From CAYPGT01 sp964512985 (GTDB taxonomy: Bacteria > Cyanobacteriota > Vampirovibrionia > LMEP-6097): 64,000 nt of DNA. Location: assembly GCA_964512985.1 (NCBI GenBank), contig CAZELI010000009.1:7778-71777 (forward strand). Direction: 5' to 3'. Below are positions 41,793 through 50,561 of this stretch, one piece after another (the first letter of the stretch is position 1; each line of letters starts with the position of its first letter). Under the pieces are notes generated by a model. The model made no database searches, had not been told where the DNA came from, and worked only from the letters and a program-made list of their open reading frames with translations. The translations under genes and the position numbers were made by a program.

Positions 41793-43282
41793 CGCATTTC
41801 ATAAATAATGAATGGATTAAAGGTTCAGGACCGCAATTCTCATCTGTCAATCCAGCTACTGGTCTTAAGATATGGGAAGGTAGAGAAGCTACTGAGTCAG
41901 AGATTAATGCAGCTATTAACGCTGCCCGTAAGGCTTTCTCTGTTTGGTCTAGATTGAGTTTAGACGATAGGCTTGGTTATTTAGAGAATTTTGTAGGGTT
42001 GGTGAAAGAACATAAAGATGAATTAGCTCAGGCTTTATGTAAGGACACTGGTAAGGCTATCTGGGAGTGTACTTTAGAGATTAGTAGCCCTATTAGTAAA
42101 CTCAGTATCTCAGTAGATGCATATAAGGATAGAACTGGGACTTGGCTCAATGCTGAACGCTCAACGCTCAATGCACTTGCTCGCAATACAACTAAGCCTG
42201 ATAGTATAGTGCGCCATAAACCTCATGGAGTAATAGCAGTCTTTGGTCCCTATAATTTCCCTGTACATACTCCGCATGGACATATATTACCTGCCTTGCT
42301 TGCTGGTAATACTTTGGTGTTTAAACCAAGTGAACTAACTCCATATATAAGTGAAGTGGTTATGAAACTCTGGCAGGAAGCTGATTTGCCAGCAGGTGTA
42401 ATTAATATGGTGCAAGGTAAAGTAGGGACTGGTAAGCTACTTGCTAATCATTCTGATATAGATGGAATATTCTTCACTGGAAGTTCTCGTACTGGAACTA
42501 TGTTGCATCAGAACTATGCTGGTCATCCTGGTAAGATTCTTGCTCTAGAGATGGGTGGTAATAATCCACTAGTAGTGCATGATGTTCAGGATATCCCTGC
42601 GACAGTTTATCTCATAATTCAGTCAGCGTTTATTACTGCTGGTCAACGTTGTACTTGCGCCCGTAGATTAATAATGATCGATAATCCTCGTACTTATGAG
42701 ATCTTAGATCTATTGGTAGAAACCTGCTCTAGGATTAAGATTGGTGATCCTCTAGATGCTAGTAATTTTATAGGACCCGTGATATCTGCTACTCAAGCTC
42801 AGAAGTTACTAGATGCTCAAGCTTCTCTTATTAGTAAGGGAGCTAAGCCTTTACTAGAAATGAAAAAACTTCCTATCGGAGATGCTTATCTAAGTCCTGG
42901 AATAATTGATTGTACTGATTTAGATATAGCAGATGAAGAAAACTTCGGACCTCTACTGAAGCTCTATCGAGTGAAGAATTGGGATGCAGCTATCGCTAAA
43001 GCTAATGACACAGAATACGGTTTATCATCTGGTCTAATTAGTGATGATGAAAAACTCTATGATGATTTCTATCAACGCATTCGTGCTGGACTAGTGAACT
43101 GGAATAATCAAATCACTGGAGCTAGTAGCGCTGCACCTTTCGGAGGTGTAGGCTGTAGCGGCAACCATAGACCTAGTGCTTATTACGCCGCTGACTATTG
43201 TGCTTATCCAGTCTCCTCTATGGAGAGTCCTATAGTTAAATTACCTGAGAAGTTGAGTCCTGGGATAATTATAAATATTTAG
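41789..43282 (+). CDS. astD: Succinylglutamate-semialdehyde dehydrogenase
   Basis: Fourth step of the AST pathway, NAD-dependent oxidation of N-succinylglutamate semialdehyde. The catalytic cysteine is in TAGQRCTCARRL and the general base in LALEMGGNNPLVV. VAVFGPYNFP-like IAVFGPYNFPVHTPHGHILP and FTGSSRTG are present. Compared with other AstD proteins there are about 11 extra residues after DRTG (NAERSTLNALA), encoded by a GAACGCTCAACGCTCAA repeat tract. It is coupled to astA by ATGA overlap. Confidence 0.93.
   Translation: MTHFINNEWIKGSGPQFSSVNPATGLKIWEGREATESEINAAINAARKAFSVWSRLSLDDRLGYLENFVGLVKEHKDELAQALCKDTGKAIWECTLEISSPISKLSISVDAYKDRTGTWLNAERSTLNALARNTTKPDSIVRHKPHGVIAVFGPYNFPVHTPHGHILPALLAGNTLVFKPSELTPYISEVVMKLWQEADLPAGVINMVQGKVGTGKLLANHSDIDGIFFTGSSRTGTMLHQNYAGHPGKILALEMGGNNPLVVHDVQDIPATVYLIIQSAFITAGQRCTCARRLIMIDNPRTYEILDLLVETCSRIKIGDPLDASNFIGPVISATQAQKLLDAQASLISKGAKPLLEMKKLPIGDAYLSPGIIDCTDLDIADEENFGPLLKLYRVKNWDAAIAKANDTEYGLSSGLISDDEKLYDDFYQRIRAGLVNWNNQITGASSAAPFGGVGCSGNHRPSAYYAADYCAYPVSSMESPIVKLPEKLSPGIIINI
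42149..42175. repeat. Low-complexity GAACGCTCAACGCTCAA tract inside astD
   Basis: AATGCTGAACGCTCAACGCT, then CAATGCA: short tandem units in frame, coding NAERSTLNAL. Similar tracts occur in the dnaX linker (26630-26657 and about 26765-26795). Confidence 0.5.
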
Positions 43283-43824
43283 CTAGCTGATGTCTGCGCC
43301 CGTAAATGTTCTAGGAAATATTGTCCCTGATCACCAATTTTTTCTCCAGCAGTCTTTGATTCAAATGATTCATTTTGTATTTTCTTTAATTCTAATATAT
43401 TCAAATTACCAAAAGTAAGATTCTGACGATATTGTTCAGAGGTGAGATTTTGAATTGAGCTTGCAATTCTACTTACTACTCTAGCAATTTGTCTTGGTAC
43501 TGATTCTTTTAATTGTTTGAGATAATCGAGTACTTCTGTGTTCGCTTTGGGAGGAGTTTTTTTAATGAACTCAAGAATTTCTGGTTCAAATAAACAGATC
43601 ACCTGTTTATTTACCTTTTGAGATTTATCGATAAGATTATTGGCGGTTGTTAGTAATTTACTTATTTCTCGATCTCGTTTAATTGGTGGTTGGACTTCGT
43701 TAGCTTCGACTGTTGTTTTAGGGCTCATTAACTTACGAAATCCTTCAGCAAGTTCTCTAGCTTGAAACCAATGTTCGATAAGAAGTTTTCTTTGATCTAC
43801 AAGTGGTAAACAGTTGTTAGGCAT
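43279..43824 (-). CDS. Helical protein of unknown function
   Basis: 181 residues, largely helical (LLIEHWFQARELAEGFRKLM; LTTANNLIDKSQKVNKQVIC). No membrane segment or known motif. Convergent with astD (4-bp overlap) and divergent from the ATPase at 43955. TAAAAT lies 7 nt before the ATG. Confidence 0.5.
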   Translation of the reverse strand: MPNNCLPLVDQRKLLIEHWFQARELAEGFRKLMSPKTTVEANEVQPPIKRDREISKLLTTANNLIDKSQKVNKQVICLFEPEILEFIKKTPPKANTEVLDYLKQLKESVPRQIARVVSRIASSIQNLTSEQYRQNLTFGNLNILELKKIQNESFESKTAGEKIGDQGQYFLEHLRAQTSAS

Positions 43825-43869
43825 GTATATTATTTTACAATGGATTATAAAACGGGTGAGAAATCATGC

Positions 43870-43934
43870 AAATCCGCAGAAATTTTGCGGATTTGTACAA
43901 AATTATAGTAAAACCATTATAGTAAAACTATAAT
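43870..43934. promoter_or_regulatory. Hairpin and palindrome upstream of the ATPase gene
   Basis: A perfect stem AAATCCGCA / TGCGGATTT (43870-43878 and 43886-43894, 7-nt loop) is followed by ATTATAGT (43902), then the palindrome ATTATAGT-AAA-ACTATAAT (43916-43934). The third element sits 9 bp before the TATAAT of the next gene, a plausible operator position. Confidence 0.45.
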
Positions 43935-43942
43935 ATTTTTGG

Positions 43943-43948
43943 TATAAT
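43943..43948 (+). promoter_or_regulatory. -10 box of the archaeal-type ATPase gene (leaderless)
   Basis: TATAAT, 6 nt before the ATG at 43955. Confidence 0.5.
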
Positions 43949-43954
43949 AAATAT

Positions 43955-45100
43955 ATGAACCCGTTTAGTCCAAGTAAAATTGCGGCCTATGATAATTTCG
44001 TGGGGCGTAAGCAGGAGTTAAAGGAATTAGAACTTAAGCTTTCTAGTTCTAAATCAGAACGATTACTACTATTAGCTCCGAGGCGTTTTGGTAAGACAAG
44101 TCTACTATTAAAACTTATTTCCAATTTAACTAAGAAGAAAAATTTCATCTGCATTTATATGGATATTTTTGCTTGTAGTAATATTGATGATTTTGCAAAT
44201 CACTTAGTTGAAAGTATTGTCACAAGTCAAAATCTTAGTAGCTTAGAAAAGCTAAGTCGCTGGATCAAAACTAATTTACTAGAGTTAAGAGGTAATTTAA
44301 AAATCCAAGCTGACCTTGAAGGACATATATCAGTTGAACCTGTTGTCTATCGTAATTATAATTCCGCTGTTAAACAAATCAGAGATGCATTTGCTGATAT
44401 GGATAAATTAGGGAAAAACAAGCATTTGATTTTATTTATTGATGAATTTCAAACCATACTTGATTGGGACAAGAAGCATCAGCTAGAAGCTGAGTTGCGC
44501 ACTATTACTCAGAAGCTCGACAACGTTAATATTGTATTCTCTGGTAGTCATTTACGTTTACTTAAGGATATTTTTGAAACTTCATCTAGACCGTTTTTTA
44601 AGCAAGTCAATAAATTTTATTTGGACAAGATTGATCCTGATGTAGTGGCTAAATGGATTCAAAGTTCTTTTAAGAAGGAGAAAATAAATATTTCTGAGTC
44701 ACTCGTTATTGAGATTATAGACTTCAGTAAAAACATTCCTCAGCAATTTCAGTATATTTGTTATGAGATTTGGAATAAGGCTAAATTAAATGACATCTCG
44801 ACTGTAGATAGTAAGTTTTTCAGAAATTTAATCGCAGAATTAATTATTAAAAAACAAGGTGATTTTGAGTTATTATGGAGTCAGCTTAATATTAATCAAA
44901 AAGATGTTCTTAAAGCTCTTGCTAAGAAAGAAGATGAGACTGGTCTATATAGCAAGGAGTTCTTGGTTAAATCTGGTTTAACAGCAAGCACTCTGCAAAG
45001 CTGCATCAACACACTAGAAGATAAATATCTAATAGTTAATTACAATAAATCTGTTTATATACCTGATCCTTTGTTTGAGCAGTGGATTATTGAAGGGTAA
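43955..45100 (+). CDS. Archaeal-type AAA ATPase
   Basis: 381 residues of the ATPase_2 (DUF234-associated) family within STAND-like NTPases. FVGRKQELKELE precedes the Walker A LLAPRRFGKTSLLLKL; Walker B is ILFIDEFQTIL and the sensor-like IVFSGSHLRLL follows. The C-terminal ~80 residues look like a winged helix (LYSKEFLVKSGLTASTLQSC). The nuclease-like C-terminal domain of longer members is absent. Function of the family is uncertain. The 3' end overlaps the convergent M20 gene by 14 bp. Confidence 0.8.
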   Translation: MNPFSPSKIAAYDNFVGRKQELKELELKLSSSKSERLLLLAPRRFGKTSLLLKLISNLTKKKNFICIYMDIFACSNIDDFANHLVESIVTSQNLSSLEKLSRWIKTNLLELRGNLKIQADLEGHISVEPVVYRNYNSAVKQIRDAFADMDKLGKNKHLILFIDEFQTILDWDKKHQLEAELRTITQKLDNVNIVFSGSHLRLLKDIFETSSRPFFKQVNKFYLDKIDPDVVAKWIQSSFKKEKINISESLVIEIIDFSKNIPQQFQYICYEIWNKAKLNDISTVDSKFFRNLIAELIIKKQGDFELLWSQLNINQKDVLKALAKKEDETGLYSKEFLVKSGLTASTLQSCINTLEDKYLIVNYNKSVYIPDPLFEQWIIEG

Positions 45101-46325
45101 GAACTTCTTTAGCCCCTAACTTCATCAAAAATAACGCACTTAATTTAGCACGTTCTACTAGTGAGTCCAGGCATACAAACTCTTTAGGTGAATGGATTTG
45201 TCCACCTCGTACGCCCATGGTGTCGATGTTCACTAGTCCAAACTCCCAGAGATTGTTACCATCACAACAGCCACCCGTATCTTTCTTCTGGATACTTTGC
45301 CCTAATTCTGTAGCACATTCAGCGATAGCGTTATAGAGATCGTCTAATTGTTTAGTTGGTATTTTAGGTTTACGATTGAGACTACCATAGAGCTTAGCTT
45401 CTATATTGTCTTGCAAATTAAGCTTGCTAATAATCTCATTGAAAGCTTTCTCGATTCTTGTAGCATCTTCAGTGCTTTCTACTCTAATATTGATTCCAAG
45501 TATAGCAAGGTCAGGGACTACGTTTAAAGAGCCTCCACCCTCGATCTTCCCAAAGTTAATAGTTACAGTATCTGAATTGAATTGATTAGCCTCATAAATA
45601 AACTCTGCTGCTGCAAGTATTGCGCTAGCTCCTTCCTTGAACTCTCTACCTACATGAGCAGCCTTGCCTCTCACTACCAGAGTAAAATTCCCCGTACCCT
45701 TTCTACGATAAGCTATAGAACCATCACTAAGACTGGGTTCATAAATTAAAGCTAGATCGTTATTGGCAGCTAATTCTGGAAATAATTTCTGTGATCCTGG
45801 TGAGCCTATCTCCTCATCTGGATTTATAAATACTTCCCATTGTATGTTTTTAGCATAGGGACTAGCTTCTAGTAGCTCTATAGCTTTCAGCATTACAATC
45901 AACCCCCCCTTCAAATCAGCAACACCAGGACCATTAAGTGTCACATCATCTATCTGAAGACAAGACTGAAAACTAGAATCTAGGGGATAGACAGTGTCCA
46001 TATGTCCCATTAATAAAACTTTGTGAGCATGAGGACTAGCATTGAGCTTGCGTATTCTTAAAGCCTTTGCTAGAGCTAGTTCCACTTCATTTCCCTTAGA
46101 GTCAATAGTTAAGTGCTTAACTAATTCAAGCTCTTCTATATCAAGCTTGAGATGTGGATATTTATTAGTAAGCATTGTAAATTGAGCTTTAATTTTCTCT
46201 AACATAGTAGAGAGACCTTTAAGGTTATAAGAATGCGAATTGATATTAGCCCAATCGACTAAGAGCCTCACCATTTCAGCGTGACTGTTTTCAACTGGTT
46301 TTAAATATTCTAGATACTCTGTCAT
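45087..46325 (-). CDS. M20 family metallopeptidase (carboxypeptidase G2-like)
   Basis: 412 residues. Metal ligands: LLMGHMDTVYP (His, Asp), GPGVADLKGG (bridging Asp), NPDEEIGSPGS (catalytic Glu and ligand Glu) and the late GGQIHSPKEF histidine. The dimerisation domain spans roughly 200-310 (KGAAHVGREFKEGASAI). The family removes acyl or glutamyl groups from amino acids. With astA, astB and astD nearby and no astE visible, N-succinylglutamate is a candidate substrate, but that is inference. It is coupled by ATGA overlap to the upstream methyltransferase gene. Confidence 0.82.
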   Translation of the reverse strand: MTEYLEYLKPVENSHAEMVRLLVDWANINSHSYNLKGLSTMLEKIKAQFTMLTNKYPHLKLDIEELELVKHLTIDSKGNEVELALAKALRIRKLNASPHAHKVLLMGHMDTVYPLDSSFQSCLQIDDVTLNGPGVADLKGGLIVMLKAIELLEASPYAKNIQWEVFINPDEEIGSPGSQKLFPELAANNDLALIYEPSLSDGSIAYRRKGTGNFTLVVRGKAAHVGREFKEGASAILAAAEFIYEANQFNSDTVTINFGKIEGGGSLNVVPDLAILGINIRVESTEDATRIEKAFNEIISKLNLQDNIEAKLYGSLNRKPKIPTKQLDDLYNAIAECATELGQSIQKKDTGGCCDGNNLWEFGLVNIDTMGVRGGQIHSPKEFVCLDSLVERAKLSALFLMKLGAKEVLTLQ

Positions 46326-47722
46326 TTAGATTCTCTTGCTAACTTCTTTTCTAAGTTTTCTATTATTAGATCTAGATTATAGCTCTTAATATAGTCATAC
46401 TTGCGTGCTTGCTTATAAGCTTCGATTGCTTTAACTGTATCACCAAGTATTCCATAATAATTTCCCCAGTAGATTCCTGGATAAGGAGAGTTCTTGGCAA
46501 GCTTATCAAACTCTTCTAGAACTAGTTTCATAATATCTGCTGATTCCTTATATTGGAACTTAATTAAGACCTCACGTAAATCTATATAACGATGTACTAG
46601 ATTATTAGTAATGTAATGCTCTTGAAAACTAGCTTCTAAGCTTGGAAGCACGGATTTATTTTTTGTTAGAATTAATCTTGAAACTAGGCTTTCTATATGT
46701 ACTTTAGTCTCTATATCTTGCTTAGAGAAGTATGTCGCTAATAGTTCAATATCAATCTCATGAGCGAGAGCATTACCCACGATCTGACAATAAGTAGATT
46801 CTAGCGGTGATATATCACAACTGAAAATAAAGCCATGGTCATCCAGAGATAGTAGCAGCTGCTGGCAAGCATGAATAGCAATATATGGATAAGGAATATA
46901 ACGTTCTGGATTTGCATTTTGGTAGAATTCTTGAAAGGTATTGAAATATTTAACTTCAAGGTCACTTTCTAATTGGATTTGATAATTAATCCATCTTTCG
47001 CTCTTAATTAGATCTGTCATTAGATTGGGATTGTTGAGCGCATCATGAATACTAGTATGCGATTCTTCAATTTTAAGTTGTAACTCTTCAAATGAATTAT
47101 TACGAGTTTTACATAGAACTGTTAATGGTAATGCATCTAGAACATAATTCAGAATTACCGCTGAGATATTTTTTAGAGGGAATGCTTTACCACTAAGATC
47201 TTCTGCAGCTTGTGGGTTGAGTAGATCAAGCTTGATGAATTCGTAATCTTCTCCTAGAGTGAATCCTTCAAGCATCTTCAGTCCCTGTATCTCTTTAAGG
47301 TTCACTGTAGTGTAATCACTGATTAATAATTTCACGCGATTAAGAATTCCTATGTCTCTTGCTGCATGTAGAAAATTCATGGAGAAATATCCCGACCCTG
47401 CTCCGCATTCAAGAATTTGTAAACGATAATCTTGTGGATAATTTATTAGATTAGCTTTCACTAACTCTGCAAATGCTTTAGCGTTAACATAGTTGGTGTT
47501 TATATTATGAGGTACTGCTTTATTGCCATTATTTCTACTAAAAGCTTGCACGCCTTTATTCTTATAATATTTGTTTGCGATATCCCATATTACTGACTCA
47601 TTGTAGGGAGCCCAGTCTTGTAATAATTTGTATTTGGGACCTTGATTAGGTTGTAATAAAACCATAAGTGCTTTATTCCCACGATAAAATTCATGGATAT
47701 TATGTTTATTTCTAAATCTCAT
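46322..47722 (-). CDS. SAM-dependent methyltransferase-like protein
   Basis: 466 residues. The SAM-binding motif I is LQILECGAGSGYFSMNFLHA at ~125-145, and a following acidic loop reads LLISDYTTVN. The C-terminal ~110 residues (EEFDKLAKNSPYPGIYWGNY; GDTVKAIEAYKQARKYD) resemble a single TPR-like repeat. The substrate is unknown. It is first in an operon with the M20 peptidase. Its start codon and the next few codons coincide with sequence shared with the flank of a family-C repeat at 58289-58305, and no -10 box is evident. Confidence 0.7.
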   Translation of the reverse strand: MRFRNKHNIHEFYRGNKALMVLLQPNQGPKYKLLQDWAPYNESVIWDIANKYYKNKGVQAFSRNNGNKAVPHNINTNYVNAKAFAELVKANLINYPQDYRLQILECGAGSGYFSMNFLHAARDIGILNRVKLLISDYTTVNLKEIQGLKMLEGFTLGEDYEFIKLDLLNPQAAEDLSGKAFPLKNISAVILNYVLDALPLTVLCKTRNNSFEELQLKIEESHTSIHDALNNPNLMTDLIKSERWINYQIQLESDLEVKYFNTFQEFYQNANPERYIPYPYIAIHACQQLLLSLDDHGFIFSCDISPLESTYCQIVGNALAHEIDIELLATYFSKQDIETKVHIESLVSRLILTKNKSVLPSLEASFQEHYITNNLVHRYIDLREVLIKFQYKESADIMKLVLEEFDKLAKNSPYPGIYWGNYYGILGDTVKAIEAYKQARKYDYIKSYNLDLIIENLEKKLARESK

Positions 47723-47732
47723 TTTTTGTTAT

Positions 47733-47813
47733 GGTTCCGCGCCTTCCGCGCGGTTGTCCTGCGGACTGCTAATTAGCCGCGCGCAGCGCAACCGCCGCGC
47801 AGCGGCGGAACCC
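47733..47813. repeat. GC-rich palindromic repeat, family C (longest copy)
   Basis: GGTTCCGCGCCTTCCGCGCG starts the left part; the right part is AGCCGCGCGCAGCGCAACC plus GCCGCGCAGCGGCGGAACCC. The outer GGTTCCGC / GCGGAACC arms are inverted. It lies between the divergent methyltransferase and pheT. Confidence 0.8.
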
Positions 47814-47881
47814 ACCCCATCCTGAATAGGATTCTTAAATAAATACAAGCTGAGTAGTTACGCGTTATTATATTATTCAGT

Positions 47882-50380
47882 ATGAAACTCTCCTATAACT
47901 GGCTACAAGACTTTGTTGATTTAAATGATATTAAACTAGACGACTTAGTTGAAAAAATGACCATGCAGGCTTTTGAAGTAGAGTCAGTAGAAGCTATAGG
48001 AAATATTTTGGGTGATGATGTGGTGCTTGGAGAAATACGTGAGATTGCGAAGCATCCTGACGCAGATAAATTACAAGTAACACAAACTTGCATTGGTTAT
48101 AACGCAGATGGTTCTGAAAACATTCAACAAATAGTTTGCGGCGCAAGCAATATTAAAGTCGGGCAAAAAATACCTGTGGCAACTATTGGGGCTGAAGTTA
48201 CTAATCGTCATGATGGTTCAAAATTACAAATTAAGAAGTCCAAAATCAGAGGCGTAGAAAGTTGTGGAATGCTCTGCTCGCCTGATGAGCTGGGTTTAAG
48301 TGAGGCTGCTATTAAATCTATTAAAGAGAAACAAGGTGATGGTATTTATGTGCTGGCTGACCAAACTAATAAACTTGGTACCGCTATTAATAAGGTACTA
48401 AATCAAAATATAGATTATGTATTAGAAGTAGGGGCTCGTAGTAATAGAGGCGATGCGCTTTCGGTTTTTGGGCAAGCTAGAGAGATTGCTGCAGTTGCTG
48501 GTAAGTCACTACAGGCTAAAACTATCTCAGAGAAAGACTTTCAGTTCGATGAGAGTGTTAGATCTATAGAACCGAGAATCGCTGATGACGCTAAAAGGGA
48601 TTGTTCATTGTTTTATACTGTAGCAGTAGAAGGTATTGAGATTAAAGAGTCACCAGCATGGTTGCAAGAGCGTATCAATGCTATGGGTACTAAGTCTATT
48701 AATAACGTAGTAGACATTAGTAACTATGTGCTACTAGAACTCGGTCAGCCAATGCATTTCTACGATAGAGAGAAAATTAATGGTAACTATCTAGAAGTGC
48801 GTAGAGCTAAGACTGGAGAGAAGTTAACTACTTTAGAAGAGAAAACTTATGATCTCAATGAAACTAACTTAGTCATAGCTGATGCTAAGGGACCAAGCTC
48901 ACTTGCTGGAGTAATGGGTGGTTTAGATTCATCGATCAATGACCAAACCAAGAACATCGTAATAGAAGTAGCGATATTCAATCCTGCTACAGTACGTAAG
49001 AGTGCTAGAGCTGCTGGCGTAGAGTCTGAGTCTAAGAGAAGGTTTGAACGTGGTGTAGATAAGTCATTCTCTAAGCTTGCTTTACTTAGAGCCTTAGAGT
49101 TATTAGTAAAGCTTGCGACCAAAGAAGGTTCTAAGCTCAAGATAGGTAAGATACTTATGGCAGGCTCAGAAGAGATCACTGAGAAAACAGTTAAGCTCAG
49201 AAGTGGACAAGTCAAACGTTTACTAGGCATAGATATAGATTCAGAGTTGATAGTGCAGTTACTTTCTAGATTAGGAATACAACAAGTACAAGGTCACGAT
49301 TTAGAGTTCTCTATTCCAAGCTATAGACAGCTAGATATCAGTCGGGAAGTGGATCTTATAGAGGAGCTTGGTAGGCTCTACGGCTTTAATAATATTCCTA
49401 TGCAAACTCCAGCGACTAGTGTCTCTGCTCAGTCAAATCTACAGAAACAAATTCAAACTAAGGAAAAGATCATGGAAACTTTTATTGCTTCAGGATTCTC
49501 CGAAGCTCGCCTGAGTAGTTTGATTGGGGATTCATTAATAGCCTTAGATGCTATGAGCCCTGAATTGATTGCAAGTAAATCAGCGCAAGCTAGTTACATT
49601 GAGATGGACAATCCGCTTTCACGCGAGCATCGCTCACTGCGTAAGTCTATGCTACCAGGCTTGATTCAAGCTGCTAGTAGAAATTATGCTTATGATAGAT
49701 CTATCGATATTAAATTATTTGAACTCGGTAAAACTTATTATTATTCAGGTAATGCTATAGAAGACTCTAAGCTTGCAGCCATCTTAGTTCAAGTAGAACC
49801 AGATTGGACTCAAGCTAAACCTAAAACCATGGCAGAGAACTTCTTCTATTTTAAATCTATAATCGAGAATCTCTATCCTAGAGCGAAGTTTAGTTCGATT
49901 AAGAACTCTAATACTAGCTTGGTGCATCCAGGGATATCTGCTCTCGTTTCACAAGATGGACGTACTATCGGTCTCATTGCTAAACTACATCCTAGTATTA
50001 CTAAGGAATGGGACTTACCTGATGAAAGCTATATTATGGAGCTTGATCATCCGAAGCTTCAGGAAACTAAGTTTAAACCTATTGCTAGTACACCAATCGT
50101 GGAAAGAGATATAACAGTAGATAGTTCTGATGATATAGATGTTCAAGTGATTCAGGATCTAATGCAGAAGAAATTATCTAAGAATCTTCGTGAGATTAAA
50201 TTAGTAAGCTTATTTAGAAGATCAGTAAAAGATGCTACTGATACTAGACCTAAGAGTTCTACCTTTAGACTTAAATTCCAATCTGATACTGAGACTCTTA
50301 GCGGGGAACTTATAGATCAGGATGTGGAAAAGCTTAAACAAGCTTTAGAGAAAGAGTTAGGCGTTGGGTTTCGAGTATAA
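47882..50380 (+). CDS. pheT: Phenylalanyl-tRNA synthetase beta subunit
   Basis: Charges tRNA-Phe together with PheS. N-terminal MKLSYNWLQDFVDL, EMAP-like tRNA-binding domain (HPDADKLQVTQTCI, IVCGASNIKVGQKIPVA), B3/B4 editing domain, B5 domain (motif 2-like FERGVDKSFSKLALLRAL), catalytic-core-like region and a C-terminal anticodon-binding (FDX-ACB) domain (VERDITVDSSDDIDV). 832 aa. pheS is not adjacent, which is unusual because the two are often neighbours. The gene ends 15 bp before a family-A repeat. Confidence 0.96.
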   Translation: MKLSYNWLQDFVDLNDIKLDDLVEKMTMQAFEVESVEAIGNILGDDVVLGEIREIAKHPDADKLQVTQTCIGYNADGSENIQQIVCGASNIKVGQKIPVATIGAEVTNRHDGSKLQIKKSKIRGVESCGMLCSPDELGLSEAAIKSIKEKQGDGIYVLADQTNKLGTAINKVLNQNIDYVLEVGARSNRGDALSVFGQAREIAAVAGKSLQAKTISEKDFQFDESVRSIEPRIADDAKRDCSLFYTVAVEGIEIKESPAWLQERINAMGTKSINNVVDISNYVLLELGQPMHFYDREKINGNYLEVRRAKTGEKLTTLEEKTYDLNETNLVIADAKGPSSLAGVMGGLDSSINDQTKNIVIEVAIFNPATVRKSARAAGVESESKRRFERGVDKSFSKLALLRALELLVKLATKEGSKLKIGKILMAGSEEITEKTVKLRSGQVKRLLGIDIDSELIVQLLSRLGIQQVQGHDLEFSIPSYRQLDISREVDLIEELGRLYGFNNIPMQTPATSVSAQSNLQKQIQTKEKIMETFIASGFSEARLSSLIGDSLIALDAMSPELIASKSAQASYIEMDNPLSREHRSLRKSMLPGLIQAASRNYAYDRSIDIKLFELGKTYYYSGNAIEDSKLAAILVQVEPDWTQAKPKTMAENFFYFKSIIENLYPRAKFSSIKNSNTSLVHPGISALVSQDGRTIGLIAKLHPSITKEWDLPDESYIMELDHPKLQETKFKPIASTPIVERDITVDSSDDIDVQVIQDLMQKKLSKNLREIKLVSLFRRSVKDATDTRPKSSTFRLKFQSDTETLSGELIDQDVEKLKQALEKELGVGFRV

Positions 50381-50395
50381 GGGATTGTCAAGTTC

Positions 50396-50505
50396 CGTCA
50401 TCCTGAGGGAGGGCGAAGCCCGACCGTAAGGATCCACTCTTATTAATAGACTATTCGTAGTAGTGGATCCTGACGTCGCAACCTACGGTTGCTCCTCAGG
50501 ATGAC
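50396..50505. repeat. Palindromic repeat, family A (copy 5)
   Basis: Left half CGTCATCCTGAGGGAGGGCG with a GGGC-GAA-GCCC tip; right half with a GCAACC-TAC-GGTTGC-type tip (minus-strand reading). It is the mirror arrangement of the copy at 1688. Confidence 0.85.
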
Positions 50506-50548
50506 AACAGGCTACGTTTAGGATGATTACAGATGAGTATTCTGATGT

Positions 50549-50554
50549 TAATAT
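50549..50554 (+). promoter_or_regulatory. -10 box of gene 50562 (leaderless)
   Basis: Extended -10 TGT-TAATAT, 7 nt before the ATG at 50562. Confidence 0.45.
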
Positions 50555-50561
50555 ATAAACT

